Shown here: piece by piece, positions 35,993 through 44,584 of the stretch
Numbering within the stretch: position 1 is the stretch's first letter
Layout of the letters: the number at the start of each line of letters is the position of its first letter
Notes under the pieces: generated by a model
Database searches by the model: none
Seen by the model: the letters and a program-made list of their open reading frames with translations, nothing else
What the model was told of the DNA's origin: nothing
Made by a program: the position numbers and the translations under genes
Source of the DNA: an uncultured Collinsella sp.
GTDB lineage: Bacteria > Actinomycetota > Coriobacteriia > Coriobacteriales > Coriobacteriaceae
NCBI GenBank assembly: GCA_902488525.1
Contig: CABTWP010000001.1
Location: forward strand, 1-64,000
Length of the DNA stretch: 64,000 nucleotides
Direction: 5' to 3'

Positions 35993-36070
35993 GATGATTT
36001 TTCTGGGACGGGGATTAAAAAATCATTAGGTACACAATGATTTTTTAATCCCCGTCCCAGAAAAATCATC
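35993..36070. repeat. Perfect 35-bp-arm palindrome between PDRP and ppdK
   Basis: The 35 bases at 35993-36027 are an exact inverse of 36036-36070, with an 8-nt loop (AGGTACAC). Each arm contains TGGGACGGGG next to an A/T-rich run. It starts 11 bases after the PDRP stop on the minus strand. Perfect pairing over this length is beyond what a terminator needs and suggests a mobile palindromic (REP/MITE-like) element. It may also stop transcription. Confidence 0.9.
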
Positions 36071-36080
36071 CCAGAAAGGA

Positions 36081-36956
36081 CTACTGCTGTTGAGCTCGGC
36101 GGGCGGCGCGGCGGGCACGGGCTTCTTGGATTTCCTCCAAGTGGCTAATGATCTCGGCAGCGCTTTCCTCGATGGCCTTGCCGTCGGTACGCACCACAAA
36201 GCAGCCTAGGCGTTTCATGAGGGCACGAGCTTCCTCAAGCTCGCTGCGCACGCTCTCGGGCTCGGCATAGGAGCCGGCAACGGCACGAGCGTAGTCATCG
36301 CCCAAGCGGCTATCGCGAATTTCGGAAATCACATCGACGGTCGAAATCAGGCCGAACAGGCGCATCGGGTCGACCTCGTAAATCGACTTCGGCGGCTCCA
36401 TGCCATGGGCCAACGGAACATTGGCAACCTTGTAGCCCTGATAAGCCAGATACATCGACAGCGGCGTCTTGGACGTGCGCGATACGCCCAGCAGCACGAT
36501 ATCGGCACCCGACAGATCGTCGCAGCCGCGCCCGTCATCGTGCTCAACGAAATACTCCATGGCCTCGATACGATGGAAATAGCGGTCATCGGTCTTGTGA
36601 ATCACGCCCGCAACGCCCTTGGGCGGCACACCGATGAGCGACGACAGCACGGCGAGCGTCGGGCCGATCAGGTCGACCGAACGGATATGCAGCATGCCCA
36701 GGTAATCGAGCACGCGGGCGCGAAGCGCCGGATCGACAATGGTGTGAAACACGGCAATATCGCGATGGTCGGCATCGACGCGCGGGCCCACAAACGACTC
36801 CACCTGCTCCACCGAGGTCACCTTGGGCAGGCGCAACAAACGAAAAGCCCCTTCATCAAATTGCCCGGACGCCGCAAGCACCACCTCACAAGCGGTATCA
36901 CCGAGCGAGTCGGAGATAACGATAACGGTGGGACGAGCGGTGACCGGGCAATCCAT
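36081..36956 (-). CDS. PPDK regulatory kinase/phosphorylase (PDRP, DUF299)
   Basis: This bifunctional serine/threonine kinase and pyrophosphorylase switches PPDK off and on by phosphorylating the threonine near its catalytic histidine. The 291-residue protein has the DUF299 P-loop-like motif LLGVSRTSKTPLSMYLA near residue 155, the N-terminal VIVISDSLGDTA, and IGVPPKGVAGVIHKTDD. The C-terminal tail is basic and Arg/Ala-rich. It is cotranscribed with glyQ and glyS (34-nt gap) and adjacent to ppdK. This supports PPDK rather than PEP synthase as the target. Confidence 0.92.
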   Translation of the reverse strand: MDCPVTARPTVIVISDSLGDTACEVVLAASGQFDEGAFRLLRLPKVTSVEQVESFVGPRVDADHRDIAVFHTIVDPALRARVLDYLGMLHIRSVDLIGPTLAVLSSLIGVPPKGVAGVIHKTDDRYFHRIEAMEYFVEHDDGRGCDDLSGADIVLLGVSRTSKTPLSMYLAYQGYKVANVPLAHGMEPPKSIYEVDPMRLFGLISTVDVISEIRDSRLGDDYARAVAGSYAEPESVRSELEEARALMKRLGCFVVRTDGKAIEESAAEIISHLEEIQEARARRAARRAQQQ

Positions 36957-36990
36957 GCGGGGCTCCTTTTGCGCTTACGCGCAGGCTGGC

Positions 36991-39087
36991 TTACTTTTTA
37001 CGAGCAAGCTCACCGATGTTGGCGATGCCGGAGAAAACGGCCTCGAAGCGGTTGAGCAGCTTAAGGCGATTATCGCGGAGCTGCTCGTCCTTGTCCATGA
37101 CCATGACCTCGTCGAAGAAACGGTCGATGGGCGCGCGCAGGGCGGCGAGGGCAGCAAATGCGGCCGGATAATCCTCGGTAGCAAGGGCGGCATCGACAGC
37201 GGTCTGAGCAGCCTCGGAGGCGTCGGCGAGCGCAAGCTCGACCTCGCCCATCAGTCTGCGGTCGTACTCCACGCCCAGCTCGGGCTTGGAGATATGCGCG
37301 GCGCGAGCATAGGCGGTCGCAAGGTTGTCGAACGTCTCGGCGTCGTTCTTGCGGGCCTCGTCGAGGGCGGCGCAGCGGGCGAAGAAGACGGACGGAGCGA
37401 TGATGTGCACCGCGGAGACGGCGGCAACGGTATCGGCCGGGATCTTTTCGTCGCGGGCCATGCTCACCAGGCGGCCATGGAAGAAGTCACGAACCTGCTG
37501 GGCGACCTCGGCGGCGTCGAACTCAATGCCCTGCTCGCTATAGAGCTCGAGGGCGAAGTCGATGAGCGACGTGGGGTCGATCGGCAGGCGGTCGCGCAGG
37601 ATGTTGATGATGCCGATAGCGGCACGACGCAGCGCGTAGGGGTCCGAAGAGCCGGTCGGGGGCTCGCCGATGGCAAAGATACCGGCGATGGTATCGAGCT
37701 TGTCGGCACAGGCCACGATGCAGCCAGCGGTGCCCTCGGGCAGCTCGTCACCGGCAAAGCGAGGACGATAGTGATCGCGAATAGCATGAGCGACCTCGTC
37801 GTTCTCCCCCATCGCGATGGCGTAGTAACCGCCCATCACGCCCTGCTGGCTCGTGAACTCGACGACGGCGTTAGACACCAGGTCGGCCTTGCACAGGTGC
37901 GCGGCGCGAGCAGCGTCGGCGGCCAGGTGGGCGCCCAGATGGGCCTCGCGAGCGATGGCAAGCGCGAGTTGCTCAATGCGCTCGGACTTGGCGAGCACGC
38001 AACCGAGCTTCTCCTGGAAGGCGACCTTGGCCAGACGCTCGCGGAACTCGTCGAGGGAGATCTTCAGGTCCTCCTCGTAGAAGAACTTGGCGTCGTCCAG
38101 ACGGGCGCGCACGACGCGCTCGTTGCCGTCAATCACGCGCTCGGCATTCTCGGGCTTGCTGTTGGAAACGACCACGAACTCACGCGTGAGCTTGCCCTCG
38201 CCGTCATAGATCGGGAAGTAGCGCTGGTTGGTGAGCATGGACTCGCAGATAATCTCGTGCGGGACCTTGAGAAACTCCTCATCGAAGGTACCGACGAGCA
38301 CCGTCGGCCACTCGCAGAGGTTAATGACCTCCTCAAAGACCTTCTTGGGCGTATCGACATGGCAGCCGGGACGGGCAGCCTCGACCTCGGCGATACCGGC
38401 GAGGATGGCCTCACGACGACGCTCGGCAGAAAGCACACCGGCGTCCTCGAGCACCTGCTCGTAAACAGCGGGGCTGGCAACCACATGGTCGCCAGGGCCA
38501 AGTACGCGATGACCGCGCGTGGTGTTGCCACTCGTCACGTCGGCAAACGACACGGGCACAACATCCTCGCCCAAAAGGCAGCAGATCCAGCGGACAGGAC
38601 GCACGAACGTCGCGTGCTCGTGGCCCCAGCGCTGGGAGCGATAGTTGGGCCACTGCAGGCCGGCAATAGTCTTCTCGCACAGAGCGGTCAGAATCGGCGT
38701 AGCCGGTGCGGAGGGAATGTTCTTCTCGGCGAACACATACTCGCGACCGTCGGTGTCCTCGCGACGGACCAGATCCTCGGCAGCCACACCGCACTTGCGG
38801 GCAAAGCCCTGGGCGGCCTTAGTGGCGTTGCCATCGGCATCAAAGGCAATGTTTGCCGCGGGGCCGCGCTTGACCTCATGGACCTCATCGGTCGCGGTGG
38901 CGACGTTGACCACGAGCGCGGCCAGACGACGCGGGCTCGAGATCACGCGGACCTCGCCATGGGCCAGACCGGCCTCGTCGAGGCCCTTGGCGATCATGGT
39001 GCCGAGCTGCTTGACGGCATTGTTCAGCGGTGCGGAAGGCATTTCCTCCGTACCGATCTCAAACAGGAAATCCTTAGCGTCTGCCAT
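36991..39087 (-). CDS. glyS: Glycyl-tRNA synthetase beta subunit
   Basis: The 698-residue beta chain of the alpha2-beta2 enzyme binds tRNA-Gly. It has the N-terminal FLFEIGTEEMPSAPL signature, the central KVPHEIICESMLTNQRYFPI segment, and DALKR-type GSSDPYALRRAAIGI. An HD-like region and the anticodon domain (PIDRFFDEVMVMDKDEQLR) follow. Actinobacteria usually have a single-chain GlyRS, so the two-chain form is a taxonomic clue. The ATG lies three bases after glyQ. Confidence 0.96.
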   Translation of the reverse strand: MADAKDFLFEIGTEEMPSAPLNNAVKQLGTMIAKGLDEAGLAHGEVRVISSPRRLAALVVNVATATDEVHEVKRGPAANIAFDADGNATKAAQGFARKCGVAAEDLVRREDTDGREYVFAEKNIPSAPATPILTALCEKTIAGLQWPNYRSQRWGHEHATFVRPVRWICCLLGEDVVPVSFADVTSGNTTRGHRVLGPGDHVVASPAVYEQVLEDAGVLSAERRREAILAGIAEVEAARPGCHVDTPKKVFEEVINLCEWPTVLVGTFDEEFLKVPHEIICESMLTNQRYFPIYDGEGKLTREFVVVSNSKPENAERVIDGNERVVRARLDDAKFFYEEDLKISLDEFRERLAKVAFQEKLGCVLAKSERIEQLALAIAREAHLGAHLAADAARAAHLCKADLVSNAVVEFTSQQGVMGGYYAIAMGENDEVAHAIRDHYRPRFAGDELPEGTAGCIVACADKLDTIAGIFAIGEPPTGSSDPYALRRAAIGIINILRDRLPIDPTSLIDFALELYSEQGIEFDAAEVAQQVRDFFHGRLVSMARDEKIPADTVAAVSAVHIIAPSVFFARCAALDEARKNDAETFDNLATAYARAAHISKPELGVEYDRRLMGEVELALADASEAAQTAVDAALATEDYPAAFAALAALRAPIDRFFDEVMVMDKDEQLRDNRLKLLNRFEAVFSGIANIGELARKK

Positions 39088-39090
39088 GGC

Positions 39091-40002
39091 TTACGCCACC
39101 TCGCCTTCCTGGTCGGCATTCTCATTGACTCCGGCAACCTCGGCCATATAGGCCTCGCAGCACGCCTTGGCGACGGCGCGGACGCGCAGGATGTAGTTGG
39201 CACGCTCGACCGCGGAAAGGGCGCCGCGGGCATCGAGCAGGTTGAAGGCATGGCTGCACTTCATGACGCAGTCGTAAGCGGGCAGCGGCAGCTTGCGCTC
39301 AAGGCAGGAGTGGCACTCGGCCTCGTAGTCGTCAAACTTCTGACGCATCATCTCGACGTTGGCGACCTCAAAGTTGTAGGCGCTAAACTCACGCTCGTTC
39401 TCCAGGAACACGTCGCCATAGGTCATCGGCGTGCCATCGGGCAGATAGCTCCACACCAGGTCGTAGACCGAGTTAACGCCCTGGGCGTACATGGCGATAC
39501 GCTCCAGGCCATAGGTGATCTCGACGGGCACAGGGTCGACCTCGATGCCGCCCACCTGTTGGAAGTACGTAAACTGCGTGACCTCCATGCCGTTGAGCCA
39601 GACCTCCCAGCCAAGGCCCCAGGCGCCCAGGGTCGGGCTCTCCCAGTCGTCCTCGACAAAACGGACGTCATGGTCGTTGGGGTCCAGACCGATAGCAGCC
39701 AGCGAACCCAGGTAGAGCTCCTGCGCGTTGACCGGCGACGGCTTGATGAGCACCTGGAACTGATAGTAGTGCTGCATGCGGTTGGGATTCTCGCCGTAGC
39801 GGCCGTCGGCAGGACGGCGGCAAGGCTGAGCGTAGCAGGTGCGCCACTCGGCGGGACCGAGCGAGCGCAGCGTGGTCGCGGTGTGGAAGGTACCGGCACC
39901 GACCTCGGAGTCATAGGGCTGCATAATGACGCAGCCCTGCTCGCCCCAGTACTGCTGGAGGCGCAGGATGATGTCTTGGAAGGAAAGCGATGAAGCGTTC
40001 AT
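39091..40002 (-). CDS. glyQ: Glycyl-tRNA synthetase alpha subunit
   Basis: This is the 303-residue catalytic alpha chain. The family N-terminus [19 protein letters not shown] is present, followed by [38 protein letters not shown] and [17 protein letters not shown] -10 box TATAGT (40049-40054, minus strand) lies in the 59-nt gap to lepB, leaving a leader too short for a T-box. Confidence 0.97.
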   Translation of the reverse strand: MNASSLSFQDIILRLQQYWGEQGCVIMQPYDSEVGAGTFHTATTLRSLGPAEWRTCYAQPCRRPADGRYGENPNRMQHYYQFQVLIKPSPVNAQELYLGSLAAIGLDPNDHDVRFVEDDWESPTLGAWGLGWEVWLNGMEVTQFTYFQQVGGIEVDPVPVEITYGLERIAMYAQGVNSVYDLVWSYLPDGTPMTYGDVFLENEREFSAYNFEVANVEMMRQKFDDYEAECHSCLERKLPLPAYDCVMKCSHAFNLLDARGALSAVERANYILRVRAVAKACCEAYMAEVAGVNENADQEGEVA

Positions 40003-40048
40003 GCCTCTAATATCCCCTCGTCGAAACGATTACACGGTTAGGTACTGT

Positions 40049-40054
40049 ACTATA
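40049..40054 (-). promoter_or_regulatory. -10 box of glyQ-glyS-PDRP
   Basis: TATAGT on the minus strand lies 46 nt upstream of the glyQ start and eight bases past the lepB stop. The matching -35 would lie inside the end of lepB and is weak. Confidence 0.45.
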
Positions 40055-40061
40055 GCGGTTT

Positions 40062-40625
40062 TTAGTCGATAGCGCCGATGCGGTTGAGCGGCCAGTAGCG
40101 TACGAGCGCCACGGCGATCAAATCAGAGCGATCGACGGGACCAAAGTAGCGTGAGTCGGCAGAGTTTTCGCGGTTGTCGCCCATCACCCACACGCACCCG
40201 TCGGGAACGGTGTAGGGATAGCTTACCTGAGCGCCGGGAGCCTGGGCCGAAAGCGGCCAGCTCATGCCCGTCGTATAGCTCTCGTCGAGCGCCTGGCCGT
40301 CAACGACCACCTTGCCGTCCTGAAGGTCGACCGTCTGGCCGGCCGTGGCAATAACACGCTTGACGAGAACATCGTGCTCGGAGGTGCCATCGGGGTTGTG
40401 GAATACCACGATATCACCTTGGCTGACGGGCTGGCCGAGCTCAAGGCTCACCTTTTGCGCCAAGATCTGGTCGCCGATCTCGATTGTGTCCTCCATAGAG
40501 CCGGTGGGCACCACAAAGGGCTCGACCACAAACGTGCGGATCAGGAAGGTGGCCACGAGCGCGATCGCGATGACCACGATCCACTCTAAAGCGCCCCTCA
40601 ACGCGGAATGCTGCGATGGAACCAT
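40062..40625 (-). CDS. lepB: Signal peptidase I
   Basis: It cleaves signal peptides of Sec-exported proteins. The 187-residue protein has one N-terminal transmembrane helix (about 13-30). The catalytic serine is in PTGSMEDTI (Ser43), and the lysine is in VLVKRVIATAGQ near residue 89. The late box WVMGDNRENSADSRYFGPV is intact. The ATG at 40625 follows the trmD stop with GAGGAG upstream. It ends the rpsP operon. Confidence 0.95.
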   Translation of the reverse strand: MVPSQHSALRGALEWIVVIAIALVATFLIRTFVVEPFVVPTGSMEDTIEIGDQILAQKVSLELGQPVSQGDIVVFHNPDGTSEHDVLVKRVIATAGQTVDLQDGKVVVDGQALDESYTTGMSWPLSAQAPGAQVSYPYTVPDGCVWVMGDNRENSADSRYFGPVDRSDLIAVALVRYWPLNRIGAID

Positions 40626-40627
40626 TC

Positions 40628-41386
40628 TCACTCCTCGCTCTGCGAATACGAAGCGTCCAGAATCTCCTGCGCGTACGCACGCTCCTGTGGCGTAAGGCGC
40701 GCCGTCTCGATCAGGTCGGGACGCCAGCGGCAGGGGCGCTCGATGGCATTCTTACGGCGCCAGGCGTCAACCTTGGCATGGTCACCGCTCACGAGCACCG
40801 GCGGCACGCCCTCGCCGTTGAACTCGGCGGGACGGGTGTACTGCGCGTACTCGAGCAGGCCACCGTCCTCGGCAGTCGAGAACGACTCATCGACGTTGCT
40901 CATCTCGTCACCAAGGGCGCCGGGAATCAGGCGTACGACGGCATCGGCAACGACCATAGCGGGAAGCTCGCCGCCCGTAAGCACGTAGTCGCCGATCGAC
41001 AGACGCTCATCGGCATACGCATACGCACGCTCGTCGACGCCCTCGTAGCGACTGCACACAAACAACAGGCGCTCACTTTTGAGCAGGCGCTCAGCCACAT
41101 GCTGCGTAAAAGGCTCGCCACAGGGGGTAAAGAACACCACCGTCGGCTTGGGACCCTCTGCGCTAATGGCCTCGATGGCCTCTGCGATAGGCTCGACCTT
41201 CATGAGCATGCCCTGCCCGCCGCCGTACGGCTCGTCATCGACGGTACGATGACGGTCATGCGTCCAGTCACGCAGGTTATAGGCCTTAAAATCAAAAAGG
41301 CCGGCCTTGCGGGCGCGGCCCAAGATCGACGTGGACATGACGGGCTCAAACATCTCGGGAAAGACCGAAAGGGTCTCGATCAGCAT
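40628..41386 (-). CDS. trmD: tRNA (guanine37-N1)-methyltransferase
   Basis: It makes m1G37 next to the anticodon and prevents frameshifting. The 252-residue SPOUT enzyme has LSVFPEMFEPV, DDEPYGGGQGMLMKVEP and the trefoil-knot motif CSRYEGVDERAYAYADERLSIGDYVLTGGE (parts). It lies in the conserved rpsP-khpA-rimM-trmD order, but rplS is missing from its usual place and lepB stands there. Confidence 0.97.
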   Translation of the reverse strand: MLIETLSVFPEMFEPVMSTSILGRARKAGLFDFKAYNLRDWTHDRHRTVDDEPYGGGQGMLMKVEPIAEAIEAISAEGPKPTVVFFTPCGEPFTQHVAERLLKSERLLFVCSRYEGVDERAYAYADERLSIGDYVLTGGELPAMVVADAVVRLIPGALGDEMSNVDESFSTAEDGGLLEYAQYTRPAEFNGEGVPPVLVSGDHAKVDAWRRKNAIERPCRWRPDLIETARLTPQERAYAQEILDASYSQSEE

Positions 41387-41396
41387 GTTTTCCTCC

Positions 41397-41918
41397 CTAC
41401 TTGTCCATATCGATCAAACCGTCCATAACGTGGACGGAAATTGTCCCCTGATCGGGAAGATCGAGCACAACCTGCTCAATCACAGGAATCAGCACCTCGC
41501 CGTACCGATCGCCCTCGACAACCCAAACATCGTTGGCGGGCGTCGACATGATCTCGACAATCGTGCCGAGCGAACCGAAGCGCTCGTCGACCACCTCGCG
41601 ACCTATCAGGTCGGTATAGGCGGCGTCGAGCGAATCGAGCTCAAAGTCGTCACGATTTGCCAGCACGTAGCATCCGGTGATGCCCTCGGCGGCCGTCAAG
41701 TCGTCAATACCCTCAAACGAGACCAGATCGCCATCGCCCGTATCGGTGACGAATACGACCGTGCAAAAACGGTCGCGCTTGAGCGCCGGCGGCGTCAAGG
41801 CGACGCGCATACCCGGCGTCAATACAGAAGGAAGCCCCCGCAGCGGCTGCGCGAGGACCTCCCCCTTCCTTCCGTGCGGCTTGACCACACGGGCGATGTT
41901 TTTGTACTGGGACCTCAA
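41397..41918 (-). CDS. rimM: Ribosome maturation factor RimM
   Basis: It assists maturation of the 30S head with S19. The 173-residue protein has the N-terminal RimM beta-barrel (IARVVKPHGRKGEVLAQPL) and a PRC-barrel (DLIGREVVDERFGSLGTIVE) with the ending LIPVIEQVVLDLP. The start is a TTG at 41918, four bases after the khpA stop. An in-frame GTG nine codons in would cut into the conserved N-terminus. Confidence 0.93.
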   Translation of the reverse strand: MRSQYKNIARVVKPHGRKGEVLAQPLRGLPSVLTPGMRVALTPPALKRDRFCTVVFVTDTGDGDLVSFEGIDDLTAAEGITGCYVLANRDDFELDSLDAAYTDLIGREVVDERFGSLGTIVEIMSTPANDVWVVEGDRYGEVLIPVIEQVVLDLPDQGTISVHVMDGLIDMDK

Positions 41919-41922
41919 GGTC

Positions 41923-42207
41923 CTAGCCCAGAACCTCTACCTCGACCGCAGTGTCGAGGCGAGCGGCCAGTGCACGGGCGAGCGTGCGAATGGCCTTGAT
42001 GGTACGGCCACGACGGCCGATGACCTTAGCGACGTCATCCTCGGCAACAGAAACCTCAATCGTGGAAGCGTCGTCACCATCGATGACCTCGAGGCTCACG
42101 GAATCCGGGTCGTCGACGATCTGAACAACGAGATATTCGACGAGATCGGCGATGCGATCTGAGAGCATTGCCTCACCCTCGAGCTGTGCAGCGTCAACCT
42201 CAGGCAC
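41923..42207 (-). CDS. khpA: KH-domain RNA-binding protein KhpA
   Basis: A single KH domain of 94 residues with the GxxG loop in VIGRRGRTIKAIR. In Gram-positive bacteria KhpA partners with KhpB/Jag in RNA binding linked to cell elongation and division. KhpB is not in this window. The GTG start has GAGGAG upstream, inside the rpsP tail. Its position between rpsP and rimM is the standard one (formerly ylqC). Confidence 0.93.
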   Translation of the reverse strand: MPEVDAAQLEGEAMLSDRIADLVEYLVVQIVDDPDSVSLEVIDGDDASTIEVSVAEDDVAKVIGRRGRTIKAIRTLARALAARLDTAVEVEVLG

Positions 42208-42210
42208 GAT

Positions 42211-42552
42211 TTACTCCTCGGCGCCCTCAGCGGCCTCAGCGGCAGCCTTAGCGGCCTCGGCCTCTTTGGCGAGCTGCTTCTTGGACTTTTTGACGACGGT
42301 CTCGGTCTTCTCGCCCTCGTTGGCGGCCTTGACCAGAGCAGCGACAGCGTCAGTGAGCTGAGCGCCCTTGGACTGCCAGTCAGCGATCTTCTCGAGATCG
42401 AGGTTGATGGTCTTGGGGGCGGTCATCGGGTTGTAGCGGCCAACCTCCTCGATGATACGACCGTCACGCGGGGCGCGGGAATCGGCGACGACGACACGGT
42501 AGTACGGACGCTTCTTAGCGCCGTGACGAGCAAGGCGAATCTTGACTGCCAA
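42211..42552 (-). CDS. rpsP: 30S ribosomal protein S16
   Basis: The protein of 113 residues starts with a TTG at 42552 ([26 protein letters not shown], only partly quoted as the family motif [20 protein letters not shown]). GGAGGAG lies ten bases upstream. The C-terminal third is an Ala/Glu/Lys-rich extension beyond the usual 80-90 residues. Longer in-frame starts are not family-like. Confidence 0.95.
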   Translation of the reverse strand: MAVKIRLARHGAKKRPYYRVVVADSRAPRDGRIIEEVGRYNPMTAPKTINLDLEKIADWQSKGAQLTDAVAALVKAANEGEKTETVVKKSKKQLAKEAEAAKAAAEAAEGAEE

Positions 42553-42681
42553 AGGAAACTCCTCCAACCAAGCAGCTTTAGGCTGCAACTACAAACAAAC
42601 AATTGAACATAATACGCCATCGACGCGGGCAGGTGAAGTCCGTGAGACCAACTTCTTCGGTGTAGTCGAGGGCAAATCCAT

Positions 42682-42709
42682 ATCTTAGACAAGAATTCGG
42701 GATTTGCAA
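42682..42709 (-). promoter_or_regulatory. rpsP operon promoter
   Basis: TTGCAA (42704-42709), a 16-bp spacer and TAAGAT (42682-42687) on the minus strand, about 130 nt upstream of the rpsP start. It is divergent from dinB, whose -10 lies 33 bp away. Confidence 0.6.
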
Positions 42710-42741
42710 GCACATACACGCACCCCACATGAGCTGCGCGG

Positions 42742-42747
42742 TATACT
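42742..42747 (+). promoter_or_regulatory. dinB -10 box placing the start codon at +1
   Basis: TATACT ends six bases before the dinB ATG at 42754, and no Shine-Dalgarno sequence is present in between. This is the geometry of a leaderless mRNA. Confidence 0.6.
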
Positions 42748-42753
42748 CATGAC

Positions 42754-44007
42754 ATGGAAAGACGCGAACATACATACGGTTATGAGGATGCCACAGACGT
42801 CACGCCGCCTCCCTGGACGGGTCCGGCGGTGGGCCTGATGGACCTCGATGCGTTTTTTGCGAGCGTGGAGATGCTCGATCATCCCGAATGGCGCGGCAAG
42901 CCGCTCATCGTGGGCGGAGACGCCGATTCGCGTGGCGTCGTGTCCACGTGTTCGTATGAGGCACGTCGCTTTGGCGTGCACTCTGCCATGGCCTCGGCCG
43001 AAGCGCGGCGCTTGTGCCCGCAAGCCATTTGGACGCACGGGCACTTTGATCGCTACCGCGAGGTGAGCGCGCAGGTCATGGCGATTCTCGCCGACGAGAC
43101 CCCGCGCGTCGAGCGCGTATCCATCGACGAAGCCTTTATCGATATCACACCGGGTCGCTTTGCGCCCGAAGACCCGCTGCTGGTTGCGCGGCGTATAAGC
43201 GACCGCGTGACAGGGCTGGGAGTGACCTGCTCCATTGGCGTTGGCTGCAACAAGACGGTCGCAAAAATCGCAAGCGAGCGGGATAAGCCGTTTGGGCTGA
43301 CCATCGTGCGCCCCGGAACCGAGCAGCGCTTTTTGGCCGCGCTGCCGGTATCTGCCATGAGTGGCATCGGGCGCTCGGCCGAGGAGCGACTGCGCCGCAT
43401 GCGCATCTACACCCTCGGCGAGCTTTCGCGCGCGCCCGAGTCCACACTGGCCTCTATTTTTGGCGTCAACGGCGAACGCATGCGCCAGCGTGCGCTAGGA
43501 CTCGAAATCTCCGAAGTCACGAGTCTCGATGAAGGGCGCGAGGTCAAATCGGTCAGCAATGAACGCACCTTTGCGAAAGATTTGACTGAGCGTGGGGATA
43601 TTGAGGCGGCGATTGCGCTGTTGGGAGAGTCAGTGGGACGCCGTCTGCGCCGTCAGGGGCTGACGGGTGCCACGGTAACGCTCAAGCTCAAGTATTCGTA
43701 TGGCAGCGGGCGTACGGCACAGCGCCGGCTGCCTCATCCGACCGACGATGAGAATATCTTCGTGGCGGTTGCGCTCGAGCTGCTCGACAATATCTGGCAG
43801 GAAGGCATGCATGTTCGCTTAGCGGGCATCGGCATGAGCGACTTCGACCACCAAGGCGGCATCCAGACCGACCTGTTCTGCGAGATCGATGACCGCGGAG
43901 CCCAATCCAGCGACCGACGCGACCTCTCCGTCGCCATCGACGCCGTCCGAGACAAGTTCGGCGACACCGCCCTATCCTTCGGCCGCCAATCCCGCTTCAA
44001 CGATTAG
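42754..44007 (+). CDS. dinB: DNA polymerase IV (DinB, Y-family)
   Basis: A low-fidelity translesion polymerase. The 417-residue protein has the catalytic motifs LMDLDAFFASVE and VSIDEAFID, the fingers segment SYEARRFGVHSAM, and the HhH-type VSAMSGIGRSAEERLRRM. The C-terminal little-finger domain is followed by an ending (TALSFGRQSRFND) that lacks a recognisable beta-clamp QxxLF-like peptide; this should be read with caution. It is divergent from rpsP. I see no LexA box in its promoter. Confidence 0.95.
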   Translation: MERREHTYGYEDATDVTPPPWTGPAVGLMDLDAFFASVEMLDHPEWRGKPLIVGGDADSRGVVSTCSYEARRFGVHSAMASAEARRLCPQAIWTHGHFDRYREVSAQVMAILADETPRVERVSIDEAFIDITPGRFAPEDPLLVARRISDRVTGLGVTCSIGVGCNKTVAKIASERDKPFGLTIVRPGTEQRFLAALPVSAMSGIGRSAEERLRRMRIYTLGELSRAPESTLASIFGVNGERMRQRALGLEISEVTSLDEGREVKSVSNERTFAKDLTERGDIEAAIALLGESVGRRLRRQGLTGATVTLKLKYSYGSGRTAQRRLPHPTDDENIFVAVALELLDNIWQEGMHVRLAGIGMSDFDHQGGIQTDLFCEIDDRGAQSSDRRDLSVAIDAVRDKFGDTALSFGRQSRFND

Positions 44008-44017
44008 TCCCTGAGGC

Positions 44018-44060
44018 AAAAAGAAAGCCGGGCAGGTGCGGAAAACCGCAACTGCCCGGC
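44018..44060 (-). terminator. Terminator of the rplU-to-rsfS operon
   Basis: A 9-bp stem GCCGGGCAG/CTGCCCGGC (44027-44035 and 44052-44060) with an inner GTGCGG/CCGCA-type stem is followed on the minus strand by TTTCTTTTT. It lies 41 nt after rsfS and converges with dinB, which may also use the stem. Confidence 0.9.
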
Positions 44061-44101
44061 GATATGCGTGAGGATAGCTAAACCCCGTCTCAAATGAGCT
44101 A

Positions 44102-44557
44102 CTAGAGGAGGTTGAGGGGGAGCTGGGGGGCGTCTCCCCAGAGTTTCTCGAGGCGGTAGAAGTCGCGGGCTTCGGGAGTGAAGACGTGGACGACAACCGA
44201 ACCGTAGTCCATGAGCATCCAAGTCTTCTGCTCGCGGCCCTCGATGGAGAACGGATGCTCGCCGCAAGCCTCGGCGACCTTCTCCTCAATTTCATCGACG
44301 ATCGAATCAACCTGGCGGTTGTTGGTGCCGGTAGCAAGGACAAAGTAGTCGCACACGTCGGAGAGCTCGGTCAGGTCGAGCACCTGAACGTCCTCGCCCT
44401 TCTTGTCGTAGGCGGCTTGTGCGGCAGCGCGGGCGACATCCTCGGCGGCGACACCGCTCGCGGACAGCGAGGCGGCAGTACGGTCGGACGTGGCAACGAA
44501 ACTCTTGTGCTCCACAGCCTTAAGAATCTGCTCGTCGGTCATGGTCTCATCGGCCAT
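44102..44557 (-). CDS. rsfS: Ribosomal silencing factor RsfS
   Basis: It binds L14 and blocks subunit joining in starved cells. The 151-residue protein has the DUF143 core VQVLDLTELSDVCDYFVLATGTNNRQVDSI (parts) and WMLMDYGSVVVHVFTPEARDFYRLEKLW. An N-terminal extension of about 45 residues rich in Ala/Asp is longer than in E. coli. It is the last gene of the operon after nadD and yqeK, a widely conserved order. Confidence 0.95.
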   Translation of the reverse strand: MADETMTDEQILKAVEHKSFVATSDRTAASLSASGVAAEDVARAAAQAAYDKKGEDVQVLDLTELSDVCDYFVLATGTNNRQVDSIVDEIEEKVAEACGEHPFSIEGREQKTWMLMDYGSVVVHVFTPEARDFYRLEKLWGDAPQLPLNLL

Positions 44558-44584
44558 GGAATACCTCTTTCTAGACAGCCCAAG

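Noticed and set aside
36823..39993. Plus-strand open frame of more than 1000 codons opposite glyS and glyQ
   Set aside because: It is an antisense shadow. Both synthetase subunits on the minus strand are complete with all signatures.
40003..40061. T-box riboswitch before glyQ
   Set aside because: The leader between the -10 box and the start codon is under 50 nt, too short for a T-box, and no terminator is present.
42589..42780. LexA (SOS) box controlling dinB
   Set aside because: A CGAAC word occurs just inside the coding start, but the second half-site GTTCG is missing.
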